The notes under the pieces were generated by a model that saw only the letters and a program-made list of their open reading frames with translations, did no database searches and was not told where the DNA came from. DNA of 64,000 nt. Source: Candidatus Eisenbergiella intestinipullorum (GTDB lineage: Bacteria; Bacillota; Clostridia; Lachnospirales; Lachnospiraceae). Position numbers and translations under genes: made by a program. Each line of letters starts with the position of its first letter. Within the stretch, counting starts at the first letter, position 1. Below, in pieces: positions 54,770 to 63,098 of this stretch. Location of the stretch: NCBI GenBank assembly GCA_019119815.1, contig DWWH01000044.1, forward strand, positions 1-64,000, read 5' to 3'.

Positions 54770-55969
54770 TCATTCCACATAATTTTTCTGCATGAATTCT
54801 GCCACATCCCACTGCTCTCTGGCCTGGAACAGGCTTCCGTCCCGTTTCGTCACCCAGACGGGAGGAAAATAGTGGATGAACAGAGGATTCAGGCACATGG
54901 TGTAGCCGCCGGCGGTATCGTAGATGATCCGGTCGCCTTTTTTCAGGGCGGGGCCGTCCTTGATCTCAAACAGGCGGTCGTATTCCATGCAGGTAAATCC
55001 CGTCACCCACTGGCTGGGAACCGTCGGGCGGCCCTCCGGCGCGTCCGCGTATTCGACGTGGTGCGGATATACATGCCTGGTGACCAGCGGGTTTAAGTTG
55101 GTGCGGCTTCCGTCCGTCACCAGAAAAACGTGGTTCCGGATGGGCTTCACATCCAGCACGGTGGTGGCAAAGGTGGTGGCGCGGGAGATCAGGCTGACGC
55201 CGGGCTCCGCGATCAGAACGGTTTCTTTTGGATCGAAGGCGGCGCGAAGCTCCCGGCAGATGGCGGGAAAATAGTCCCGGTAGTCGGGCTTGTCATCCCG
55301 GCCGCCGAAATAGCCGCCGCCCATGTCCACATAAGAAAGCTTCAGTTCGTATTCCTGCGCGATTTTCACCGCCATGCGGGCCAGCGCTGCGTAGACGTTC
55401 ACCGTACGGGACTGGGTGGAGGAATGCAGGTGCAGGCCGGCGATTTTTACATTGGGGAGGGCGCGCAGGGAACGGATGACTTCGGCCAGCGCGCCGTTTT
55501 CATAGCAGTAGCCGAAGCGTCCGCCCTCCTCTTCCACCAGCACTTCTTCCGGGCAGAGGGAGGCGATGTCGCAGTTGACCCGAAGCCCTACGGAAAAGTT
55601 CCGGTCAGGGAAGCGGGAGGAAAGCTCCGTAAGCCACTCCGGCTCTTCGCTGGAATCCAGATTTACCAGGCCGCCCGCCAGAAGGATGTCGGTGAAAATC
55701 TGTTTTTCCTTGATCGGCCCGTTATAGATCATGCGGCCGTCGGAGAAGCCCAGCCGTCTGGCCAGCCGGTATTCCGTCCCGGAGACGATTTCCGCGTAAA
55801 AGCCCTGTTCCTTCATGTAGCACAGAAGCCAGGGGAGGGAATTGGTTTTGACGGAATAGCCCACGATCCAGTTTCCCCAGTTGTCGGTCAGGGCCTGTTT
55901 TAAGATGGAAACGTCCTTATCCAGATCCGTTTCCTGGATATGAAAATAGGGGGTATTCAATGTCTGCAA
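54770..55969 (-). CDS. PLP-dependent decarboxylase (Orn/DAP/Arg group 2 family) in the pse operon
   Basis: This is a fold-type III PLP enzyme related to diaminopimelate decarboxylase. The PLP lysine is K41 in GYSVKTN, and the phosphate-binding glycine loop is GGGYFGG (near residue 233). EPGVSLI follows, and the catalytic cysteine region CMEYDRL and GGYTMCLNP lie at the C-terminus, so the active site looks complete. The frame opens at an ATG (56077) inside pseF, without a ribosome site. A TTG at 55969 preceded by AGGAAAGGA is preferred, giving 399 residues. Substrate is unknown; it sits between pseF and pseI, so it probably serves the nonulosonate or its substituent. Confidence 0.8.
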   Translation of the reverse strand: MQTLNTPYFHIQETDLDKDVSILKQALTDNWGNWIVGYSVKTNSLPWLLCYMKEQGFYAEIVSGTEYRLARRLGFSDGRMIYNGPIKEKQIFTDILLAGGLVNLDSSEEPEWLTELSSRFPDRNFSVGLRVNCDIASLCPEEVLVEEEGGRFGYCYENGALAEVIRSLRALPNVKIAGLHLHSSTQSRTVNVYAALARMAVKIAQEYELKLSYVDMGGGYFGGRDDKPDYRDYFPAICRELRAAFDPKETVLIAEPGVSLISRATTFATTVLDVKPIRNHVFLVTDGSRTNLNPLVTRHVYPHHVEYADAPEGRPTVPSQWVTGFTCMEYDRLFEIKDGPALKKGDRIIYDTAGGYTMCLNPLFIHYFPPVWVTKRDGSLFQAREQWDVAEFMQKNYVE

Positions 55970-56051
55970 GGTATTGTCCTTTCCTGATTGCCTGATTTCC
56001 GCGGGCAGCGGGCCGGGCGGAGATGGATCCGTTCGGCGGCTGTCGCGGCGA

Positions 56052-56774
56052 TCAGATTCCGGCAGAATCTGCCGCATGGAGCCTGCGGTATTTCAGTTCC
56101 GCGATCTCCCAGTCCTCTTCGGTGTCGATGTCCTGCACTTCAAGGTCCGTGAGATAAATGGGGACCAGATCCGCCACGTCCGTGGTGCCGTCCCGCAGGA
56201 AGGCATCCGTGCGGCAGGCATAAAACTGTCCGCAGTCATGATACATTTTCTCCAGATCCTGGGAGCGGGTATTCTGGTACTGAGGGTATTTGCGCCGCAC
56301 GCGGCCGTTTTCCACGATCAGCCCGCGCTGGGGCGGATAGGAAAAGGCGACCACGGGCATCACCGACTCCGCCGTATCCAGAAGGGCCATGGCCTCCTGA
56401 AGCCGTTTCGCGGTGAGGAAGGGGGCGGTGGGATAGATGCAGCAGAAGCGTTCGAAATGAACGCCCCGCTTTTCATACTCCCGGATGACCTCCAGAATCA
56501 CCTCATCCGTGGAGGCGTAATCCCCGGAAGCGCTCTCTGAGCGCAGAAAGGGAACTTCGGCGCCCCACTGCCTGGCGACGCGGACGATCTCATCGTCGTC
56601 TGTGGAAACCATCACCTCATCGAAGGCGCCCGATCCCAGAGCGGCCCGGATGGAATAGGAAAGAATGGGACGGCCGCAGAAATCCCGGATGTTTTTGCGG
56701 GGGATGCGTTTGCTCCCGCCCCGGGCCGTGATGATGGCAACGGCCCTTCTGGACTGTTCTTCTGTTTTGTTCAT
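56052..56774 (-). CDS. pseF: CMP-pseudaminic acid cytidylyltransferase
   Basis: PseF activates pseudaminic acid with CTP. The N-terminal CMP-sugar synthetase signature is IITARGGSKRIPRKNI (about residues 12-27), followed by MVSTDDDEI and a C-terminal DIDTEEDW metal-binding segment (near residue 220). Length is 240 residues from the ATG at 56774, normal for PseF/NeuA single-domain enzymes. An upstream ATG at 56810 is also possible. Specificity for pseudaminate rather than other nonulosonates rests on the neighbours pseG and pseI. Confidence 0.88.
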   Translation of the reverse strand: MNKTEEQSRRAVAIITARGGSKRIPRKNIRDFCGRPILSYSIRAALGSGAFDEVMVSTDDDEIVRVARQWGAEVPFLRSESASGDYASTDEVILEVIREYEKRGVHFERFCCIYPTAPFLTAKRLQEAMALLDTAESVMPVVAFSYPPQRGLIVENGRVRRKYPQYQNTRSQDLEKMYHDCGQFYACRTDAFLRDGTTDVADLVPIYLTDLEVQDIDTEEDWEIAELKYRRLHAADSAGI

Positions 56775-56878
56775 ATCGGAAAACCTGAACCTTTCCGGAA
56801 AGCGCCGCAATTGGACTCATGGGCTTTCCTGTTCTGCTGATTCATTCTTATCAAGCCGGCAGGTAATCAGAAGGCCCC

Positions 56879-57919
56879 TCACAACGCAAGGAGTTCCCCG
56901 GCAATCCGTTCCGCTCCTTTTCCGTCGATGGCGGCGTGCATGGAACGGGACAGCCGTTTCCTTTTCTCCGGATTTTCTGCCAGAGAAAAAAGGAGGGACA
57001 GGAGCCTGCCGGTCAGATCCGGCGTACTGCGTACATCTCCCGCGCAGGGGACGCCGGCAAAACGTTCCATATCCATGGCGCAGGAGAGCTGATTGTCCGC
57101 CATCGTAAAGCTGACGGCCGCAACGCCTGCGGCGCACAGCTCATACAGGGTGGTTCCGGCGGCGGAAACCGCCAGATCACAGCCGCGCATGAGACCGGCC
57201 ATGTCCTTCACATTTTCATGTAAAATGAGCCGGGGATGAGACGCGGCGAGTACCTGCAGCTCTTCCCGATGCACGTGCATCGGCCCGATGAGCGCGTGGA
57301 TGCGCCAGGACGCGCTTTCGGGGGCGGAAAGCAGAGCGGAGGCGAGTTTTCCTGCCGCGTTCCGGTCATCCGTCCCGCCCGTGGAGACAAACAGATCCCG
57401 GACCGGGCTGTCCGGAGGACGGGAAACCGGAGAAAGGCCGGAAAACTGGGCGCGAAGCGGCGTATAACGGCAGCCGAGCAGCTTCTTTCCCGCCAGACGG
57501 TAGAAGTCCGCAGGGGGTGCGAAGTCATAGTTTATCACCAGATCCACCGGATAGTCAAAGGCACACAGGTCGTCCAGATAAGCGGTCGGGATCAGGGGAC
57601 GCAGCGCCTCAAGATAGGGCTGCGTGATGAAATAGGAGTCGATCAGCAGACAGGACGGGCCGTGCAAAAGCAGTTTTTTCAGAGAAGGAAGCTCTGATTC
57701 CGGCCTTCGGAAATCGCTGTGGAGGACATGGACCGGGAAGGGCTCCTCTTCAAAAAAGGAAAAAAGAAGCCTGCGGGAGATCTCGTCGGAAACGGCAAAT
57801 TCTGCCTGAGCGCCCAGCTCCCTCAGCGCGCAGGCGATGGAAAGACAGCGCATGAGATGCCCGGTCGCAATGTCCGGATTGCCGTCTGTGCGTATCAGAA
57901 CCGTTTTTGCCGTTCCCAT
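56879..57919 (-). CDS. pseG: UDP-6-deoxy-AltdiNAc hydrolase
   Basis: PseG removes UDP from UDP-2,4-diacetamido-2,4,6-trideoxy-L-altrose. The N-terminus has the family signature RTDGNPDIATGHLMRC (about residues 10-25; catalytic histidine in GHxxR/C), and a GT-B-like C-terminal half has STGGTDDRN (near residue 165). Length is 346 residues from the ATG at 57919, which has GGAGG upstream. The reading frame runs on into the cloverleaf repeat but that part is not coding. It lacks the PseH acetyltransferase domain found fused in some species. Confidence 0.88.
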   Translation of the reverse strand: MGTAKTVLIRTDGNPDIATGHLMRCLSIACALRELGAQAEFAVSDEISRRLLFSFFEEEPFPVHVLHSDFRRPESELPSLKKLLLHGPSCLLIDSYFITQPYLEALRPLIPTAYLDDLCAFDYPVDLVINYDFAPPADFYRLAGKKLLGCRYTPLRAQFSGLSPVSRPPDSPVRDLFVSTGGTDDRNAAGKLASALLSAPESASWRIHALIGPMHVHREELQVLAASHPRLILHENVKDMAGLMRGCDLAVSAAGTTLYELCAAGVAAVSFTMADNQLSCAMDMERFAGVPCAGDVRSTPDLTGRLLSLLFSLAENPEKRKRLSRSMHAAIDGKGAERIAGELLAL

Positions 57920-57984
57920 TCTGCCATCCTCCTTCTTTCCCTTCACCGGACCGCATGCGGCCCGATCCCGGTCCGTGGCTTGCC

Positions 57985-58055
57985 GGTATAATCCCCGCAG
58001 AGCGGGGCGGTCCGGAGCAGCCGGGCCGGATTGCGCGCTGCGCAATCATTATACC
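57985..58055 (-). repeat. 71-nt cloverleaf repeat, copy C
   Basis: This copy is inverted relative to A and B. The outer stem is GGTATAAT/ATTATACC, enclosing CCCCGC/GCGGGG, CGGTCCGG/CCGGGCCG (one wobble) and ATTGCGC/GCGCAAT. Compared with copies A and B, the outer stem has C-G changed to T-A on both sides and the middle stem A-T changed to G-C. Confidence 0.9.
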
Positions 58056-58116
58056 ACGGGCAGTGGGAAGAAAGCGACGCCGCAGGCGGCATTTTCTTAC
58101 CGGTCCGTGGCTTGCC
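58056..58116 (-). repeat. 61-bp spacer of the second cloverleaf tandem
   Basis: Same length as 18503-18563 and related to it in reverse complement without gaps. It keeps the AAGAAA...CGCC/GGCG...TTTCTT hairpin while the connecting bases vary. Confidence 0.8.
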
Positions 58117-58187
58117 GGTATAATCCCCGCAGAGCGGGGCGGCCCGGAGCAGCCGGGCCGGATTGCGCGCTGCGCAATCATTATACC
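58117..58187 (-). repeat. 71-nt cloverleaf repeat, copy D
   Basis: This copy lies exactly 132 bp from copy C and differs from it by one base (58143 C instead of T), which restores a Watson-Crick pair in the middle stem. Together with the hairpins at 58253-58373 it fills the 57920-58548 gap. Confidence 0.9.
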
Positions 58188-58252
58188 ACAGAACCGCGTC
58201 CGATACACCCGGAAAGCGCAGATTTTTATGGAAGAGAGTTACGACTCAGCCA

Positions 58253-58373
58253 GGTCTGCGCATTCCCTGCGCAGACCGTACGAAAACAGACAGGATGGAA
58301 GCATCCGGCCTGGCGCGAAGCGCTTGGAATGGCCGGATGCCGTTACAGCTCGGCCGAAGGCTGAGCTGTAACG
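58253..58373 (+). repeat. Array of three long hairpins
   Basis: Ten base pairs at 58253-58262/58268-58277, ten at 58301-58310/58331-58340 (with inner GCGC/GCGC) and eleven at 58341-58351/58363-58373 follow one another. They are not related to the 71-nt element. There is no U-run. Confidence 0.75.
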
Positions 58374-58427
58374 GAAGAAATACGGACAGGCCTGATCGGA
58401 GGGTGCCGGCCGGACGAGCATTTCCGG

Positions 58428-58456
58428 TTGTTTCCCGGCAGGAAAAGTGTTATACT
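58428..58456 (+). promoter_or_regulatory. Promoter of the 58.5-64 kb glycan operon
   Basis: TTGTTT (58428-58433), 17 bases, TATACT (58451-58456), about 90 bases before the first gene of the block. Confidence 0.55.
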
Positions 58457-58548
58457 TTCCTCAGTTTTGGAATTCACGGTCCGGCATCAGAGCCGGAGCG
58501 GCTGTCCTGGAAAGGGCGCATAACGGGATGGAAGGATAAACAGAGGCT

Positions 58549-60285
58549 GTGCAGAAGTGGAGAGGAAAGGGCGTCGGGGCCTGGATGATAAAAAATATGG
58601 TCTGGCTGCTGGGCATGGCGGTCGGGCTTGTGGCTTTTCTGTGCATTTTCGGCGTGCATGTGCTGGATGTGACCTATACGGACTGGCTGCTGGGCGGTGG
58701 AGATATTACCCAGCATTATCTGGGCTGGCTGTTTTTTCGGGACAGCAGCTGGACCTTTCCCATCGGGCTGACGGACCGGATGAGCTGGCCCTATGAGGTT
58801 TCCGTAATCTACACGGACTGTGTGCCGCTGATGGCGGTGTTCTTCAAGCTGTTTCGCGGGATCCTTCCGGAACAGTTTCAGTATTTCGGGCTTTGGGCCC
58901 TTCTCTGTTTCCTGCTGCAGGGAGCGTTCGGGGCGCTTCTTATTTTTCATTATGTGAGAAAAAAGGCGGAGGCGGCCGTGGGAAGTCTGCTTTTTATCCT
59001 TACGCCCATCCTGCTTTCCCAGATGACGGTGAATCTGGCGCTGGGCGCTCAGTGGCTGGTGCTGCTGTGCCTGCATCTGGGGCTGCAGAGAGAACGCATG
59101 AGTGCGGTACGCACGGCGGTCTGCTGGGGCACAGCCGGATTTCTGGCGGCAGGGATCGAGCTCTATTTTATCCCCATCTGTGCGCTGGTCCTTCTCAGTT
59201 TTTTTCTGGCGGATCTGCTGCGGGGAAAGGGGAGCGCGAAGGGGCTCGGAGCGCTCGTTTCCTATGCGGTCTGTTCGACGGGGACGGTGGCTCTGCTCGG
59301 CGGCTTTTCCCATGTCCATGTGCCGGATCTCACCGCTTTGGGGGAGGCGGCCTTTAATCTGAACGGGCTGTTCAACAGCCAGGGCTGGTCACAGGCGTTC
59401 GGGTCGCTTCCTGTTCATGGGGGCGACGCACAGGAAGGGCTGGCCTTCCCGGGCACAGGGATCCTTCTGACTCTGGCGGCGGGACTGGCCGGATGGATCT
59501 GCCGTTTGGCCTGGCGGCTGCTTGTCAGGAGAGAAAATGTTTTCCGCAGCCTTTCTTTGGCGGCTTTGGGCAGATCTTCCGGCAAAGACGGACGGAAAGA
59601 GACGCAGCATCCGTATCACAGGAAGAAGGAAAATGCGGCGGCATTCCTGCTCCTGGTTCTTTTGTGCGTGCTTATGGCGCTCTCTCCACAGGTGGCGCTC
59701 GGCTCAGAGGTTCTGGCAAGCTATCCGCTCCCGGCCTGGGCGATGCGGCTGTGGGGAATGGTGGGAAATACGGGACGTTTCATCTGGCCGGCGGTTTATC
59801 TGGTCATTCTGGGGAGTGTGGTCTTTATGGAAAAGGCCATGCCCTGGCAGAGCATGGCGGCTGTTCTGCTGGTGATCTTTTCCGTGTTCCAGGTAACGGA
59901 CGGAAAATGGCAGCTCATGCAGCGGCAGGTGCAGTTCGGCACCAGGTATGCCTATGAAAGCCCGCTCGACGACGTACGGTGGAAGGAATGGGCGGATGAT
60001 CCGGACATAGAGCATATGGTATTTGTGTCTTATCTTCTGGAGGATGAGGATCTGGTCAGCGAGCTTTCCGTCTACGCCGGGGAGAGCGGCATGACGGTGA
60101 ACGACTTCTGCAGCGCCTGTCAGACGATCCGGTCGGAGGCAGCAGAGGATCTGCTGGACGCCCTGGCTGAGGTGAGAAAGGACACGCTGTATATCTATCT
60201 GGCTTCGGATCGGGACATGTGCGTCAGTCCGGATATGGACTACACGTATGTGGACGGGGTGATCGTGGGGACCGCGAAGGAATGA
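58549..60285 (+). CDS. Large multi-pass membrane protein, DUF6311-like (GT-C-like)
   Basis: This polytopic protein of 578 residues has about ten hydrophobic segments and a soluble C-terminal domain of about 100 residues. The first outer loop holds GGGDITQHYLGWLFFR (near residue 50), the acidic pattern typical of GT-C transferases; the overall layout matches what I recall of DUF6311. The start is uncertain: GTG at 58549 or ATG at 58585 (566 residues). It heads a same-strand block with a GtrII-like protein and a sialyltransferase-like enzyme. No substrate is assignable. Confidence 0.75.
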   Translation: MQKWRGKGVGAWMIKNMVWLLGMAVGLVAFLCIFGVHVLDVTYTDWLLGGGDITQHYLGWLFFRDSSWTFPIGLTDRMSWPYEVSVIYTDCVPLMAVFFKLFRGILPEQFQYFGLWALLCFLLQGAFGALLIFHYVRKKAEAAVGSLLFILTPILLSQMTVNLALGAQWLVLLCLHLGLQRERMSAVRTAVCWGTAGFLAAGIELYFIPICALVLLSFFLADLLRGKGSAKGLGALVSYAVCSTGTVALLGGFSHVHVPDLTALGEAAFNLNGLFNSQGWSQAFGSLPVHGGDAQEGLAFPGTGILLTLAAGLAGWICRLAWRLLVRRENVFRSLSLAALGRSSGKDGRKETQHPYHRKKENAAAFLLLVLLCVLMALSPQVALGSEVLASYPLPAWAMRLWGMVGNTGRFIWPAVYLVILGSVVFMEKAMPWQSMAAVLLVIFSVFQVTDGKWQLMQRQVQFGTRYAYESPLDDVRWKEWADDPDIEHMVFVSYLLEDEDLVSELSVYAGESGMTVNDFCSACQTIRSEAAEDLLDALAEVRKDTLYIYLASDRDMCVSPDMDYTYVDGVIVGTAKE

Positions 60286-60368
60286 GGGATGCTGCGGACG
60301 GACCGCACGCGGCTGCGTAAGAGGACAACGACGGGAGCATTTCGGAGATATAAGAAAGGACAGAACGA

Positions 60369-61973
60369 ATGATACAAGGTACGGATATGATAAAAGAGCT
60401 TCTGAGAAAAATACCGCCCCGCATCCGTTGGTGTTTCTGTGCGGGAATGCTCTCCGGCATTCTGATCCATGCCTATATGTTCACGAACAAGCTGCCCAAC
60501 TGGGACGACATCAACAATGTGGGAAGCTTCGGCGTGGGTTCGGAATTCGGCAGGTGGTTCCTGAAATATGTCAATCCTCTGGACGGAGTCTGGAGCGTCC
60601 CCTGGATCGGCGGGCTGTTTGCGGTATTCTTTCTGTCGCTGGCTGCCTGCATGGCGGTGGCTGCGCTTGACATCCGGAGCCTGACCGGCGCGGTGCTCGT
60701 TCCGGTGATGATGCTCTCCTTTCCCTCCGTATGCAGCATGTTCACCTTCATGTTCACGGCGGACTGTTATGCGGTGGGCATTTTCCTGGCCTGTATGGCG
60801 GCCTGGCTGATCCGGAGATACCGGTTCGGCTTTTTGCCCGGGATCGTGCTGCTGGTGCTCAGCCTCGGCCTGTATCAGGCTTATCTGTGCCTGGCTCTCG
60901 GGATTCTGGTCTGCGGGCTGTTTCTGGATCTGCTGCGGGAAGAAAAGCCGGAGGACAGCCGGGAAAGGCCGGAGAAAAAAGTGTTCCTGGCCGGGGTGAA
61001 GACCTTTCTGGTGCTCCTGGCGTCAGCGGTCCTGTACAATCTGGTGGCACGGTGGATCTTCCCGGAGCTGGACTCCTACAACGGCTTAAGTCAGATGGGG
61101 CAGATCGATCCGGCAAGGCTTCCCCGGCTGATCCTGCGGGCTTACCGCTGGGTGGCGGAATACTTTATCCTGAAGCCTTATTCCTTTGTCAACGGCTTTG
61201 CCCGGGCGCTGAACGTGATCTGCTGTCTGCTTGCGGCCGCATCCGTATTTGCCTGGTTTTGGAAAAAGCGGCTCTGGAAGCGGCCTGCGGGAGCGCTTCT
61301 CTATCTGTTCCTCGCCGCCTGCATTCCGCTTGCCATGAGTTCCATCATCATCATGGCCCCGGATGCCAGCGTCAGCATGCTGATGCTTTATCAGTATGTG
61401 ATCCTCTATCTGTTCCTCATCGCCGTGCTGGAGCAAAGCCTGCGCGCGGAGGGCGGCCTGTTTGGGGAAAAACGTCTGTTTTCCGGAGTTGTCAGCCTGT
61501 TTGTGACCGCCGTGCTGATCCTGGTTGGCTATGAAAACTTCGTGGTGACCAATGAGGCCTATTTCCGGATGGACATCGCCTATGAGCGTTCCTATGCCTG
61601 GTATAACCGGATCATGGAACGGATCGAAGCCACGGAAGGCTATCAGCCGGGAGATCCCTTCCTGCTTTTGGGAGAATATGGCCTGAGTGAAACACCGGAC
61701 CTGCTGGGAAGCTATGCCATGGACGGGGAGCGGTTTGACGATCTGTCCGGCGTGGCGAAGGAAACCGGGCTTCTCACCAGCGGCGTGCGCCATAATTTCA
61801 TGAAGATCTATATCGGCGTGGAAACGCCGGAGGTGAGCGAGGAAACGCAGGAGGCCATCCGGCAGACGCAGGAATATCGGGAGATGCCGGCCTATCCGGC
61901 GGAAGGCTGCGTGCAGAAGATCCTGGACGTGTGGGTGGTCAAGACCTGTGAAGAGACGCTGGCCGGACAGTAG
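60369..61973 (+). CDS. GtrII-like membrane glucosyltransferase
   Basis: This 534-residue protein has about eleven hydrophobic segments and resembles the GtrII family, which transfers glucose from undecaprenyl-P-glucose onto surface polysaccharide. The first outer loop has NKLPNWDDINN (near residue 38), the conserved acidic pair of the family, followed by GRWFLKYV. A soluble C-terminal part of about 130 residues follows the last helix. The GtrB-like enzyme at 25189 could provide its lipid-linked donor. Start at 60369 with AAAGGACAG upstream; ATG 60387 is an alternative. Confidence 0.8.
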   Translation: MIQGTDMIKELLRKIPPRIRWCFCAGMLSGILIHAYMFTNKLPNWDDINNVGSFGVGSEFGRWFLKYVNPLDGVWSVPWIGGLFAVFFLSLAACMAVAALDIRSLTGAVLVPVMMLSFPSVCSMFTFMFTADCYAVGIFLACMAAWLIRRYRFGFLPGIVLLVLSLGLYQAYLCLALGILVCGLFLDLLREEKPEDSRERPEKKVFLAGVKTFLVLLASAVLYNLVARWIFPELDSYNGLSQMGQIDPARLPRLILRAYRWVAEYFILKPYSFVNGFARALNVICCLLAAASVFAWFWKKRLWKRPAGALLYLFLAACIPLAMSSIIIMAPDASVSMLMLYQYVILYLFLIAVLEQSLRAEGGLFGEKRLFSGVVSLFVTAVLILVGYENFVVTNEAYFRMDIAYERSYAWYNRIMERIEATEGYQPGDPFLLLGEYGLSETPDLLGSYAMDGERFDDLSGVAKETGLLTSGVRHNFMKIYIGVETPEVSEETQEAIRQTQEYREMPAYPAEGCVQKILDVWVVKTCEETLAGQ

Positions 61974-61990
61974 GAAAAAGGAGGCGCAAA

Positions 61991-63064
61991 ATGCGGGAAC
62001 GGATCTATGTATGCCATACCTTTTATCATGTTTATGTGGCCTGTCTGAAGGAGCTGAATCTGCCGCAGACAGAGCGGGGAAAGGCGGATATGGTCTTAAG
62101 CACCATGTCCTGTGATTTCGGGACCCTGGCGCAGCGGCTTGCGTCCAGCGGTCTTTACGGAGAGGTTCTGATCTTTGAGGAGCGGGAGGAGAGCAGCATC
62201 CCCGGTCTGGCAAAATACCATAAGGACCGGAAGAATATCGTCCTGAATATGCTTGCACGCATGGTGTTCTGCAAAAAGCTGGGAGCGGCTCAGGAACCCT
62301 GTGTGCCGGTGGATTTCAGACAGTACCGGGATATTTATGTATTCTGTGATTCCGATCCCATCGGCTATTATCTGAGCTGGAAGAGGATCCGCTATCACGC
62401 TCTGGAGGACGGACTGGACTGCATTCGTTATTATGATACGGCGAGATATGACAACCGGGGACATTTTAAGCTGAAGGCGTTTCTGGCTTCCCAAAACCTG
62501 ATCTTCATTCAGAACGGCTGGGGAAAATACTGCATTGATATGGAAGTGAACGACATTTCCGTTCTGGAATATCCGTGTCCCAAATACATCGAATGCCCCA
62601 GGGAAAAGCTGGTGCAGGGGCTTTCGCAGGAAGGGAAGGACTGCCTTCTGGGTATTTTTTTGGAAAACCGGGAAAAACTGGTCCGGATGCTGACGGAAGG
62701 TCTGCATCATGAAAAGAAGATCCTGATCCTGACGGAGCCTCTGTGCGATTTGGACACCAGAAAGCGGATCTTTCAGGACATCATTGCCCGGTACGGACAG
62801 GGAGCGCAGGTGATTTTAAAACCCCATCCCAGGGATATACTGGATTATGAAAGGCTGTTTCCGGACTGCGTGGTGCTTCCCGGGAAATTCCCTATGGAAA
62901 TGATGAATTTCCTGCCGGACATCCGGGTGGAAAAAGTGATCTCCGTATTCACGGTGCCGGATTCCATCCATTTTGCAAAGGAAAAGATCTTCCTGGGGGA
63001 GGATTTCATGGACCGCTATGAAGCGCCGGAAATCCACCGCCAGAATGAGCAGATCGAAAAATAA
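61991..63064 (+). CDS. Sialyltransferase-like (GT52-type) nonulosonate transferase
   Basis: This is a predicted cytoplasmic GT-B glycosyltransferase of 357 residues. It starts with YVCHTFYHVYVACLKE, as in lipooligosaccharide sialyltransferases and polysialyltransferases, and carries the two motifs shared by bacterial sialyltransferases: EDG at residues 139-141 and HP at residues 279-280 (KPHPRD). Given the pse genes, the likely donor is CMP-pseudaminate rather than CMP-sialate; that step is inference. It begins 17 bases after the GtrII-like gene with AAAAAGGAGG. Confidence 0.82.
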   Translation: MRERIYVCHTFYHVYVACLKELNLPQTERGKADMVLSTMSCDFGTLAQRLASSGLYGEVLIFEEREESSIPGLAKYHKDRKNIVLNMLARMVFCKKLGAAQEPCVPVDFRQYRDIYVFCDSDPIGYYLSWKRIRYHALEDGLDCIRYYDTARYDNRGHFKLKAFLASQNLIFIQNGWGKYCIDMEVNDISVLEYPCPKYIECPREKLVQGLSQEGKDCLLGIFLENREKLVRMLTEGLHHEKKILILTEPLCDLDTRKRIFQDIIARYGQGAQVILKPHPRDILDYERLFPDCVVLPGKFPMEMMNFLPDIRVEKVISVFTVPDSIHFAKEKIFLGEDFMDRYEAPEIHRQNEQIEK

Positions 63065-63098
63065 GAGCCCAGGCTGTGGAAAGGAGCAACATTCCAAC

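Noticed and set aside
57985..58187. TATAAT and TACAAT sequences at cloverleaf edges as promoters
   Set aside because: They form the outer stem of the element and no -35 box lies 16-18 bases upstream on either strand. They are better explained as part of the inverted ends.
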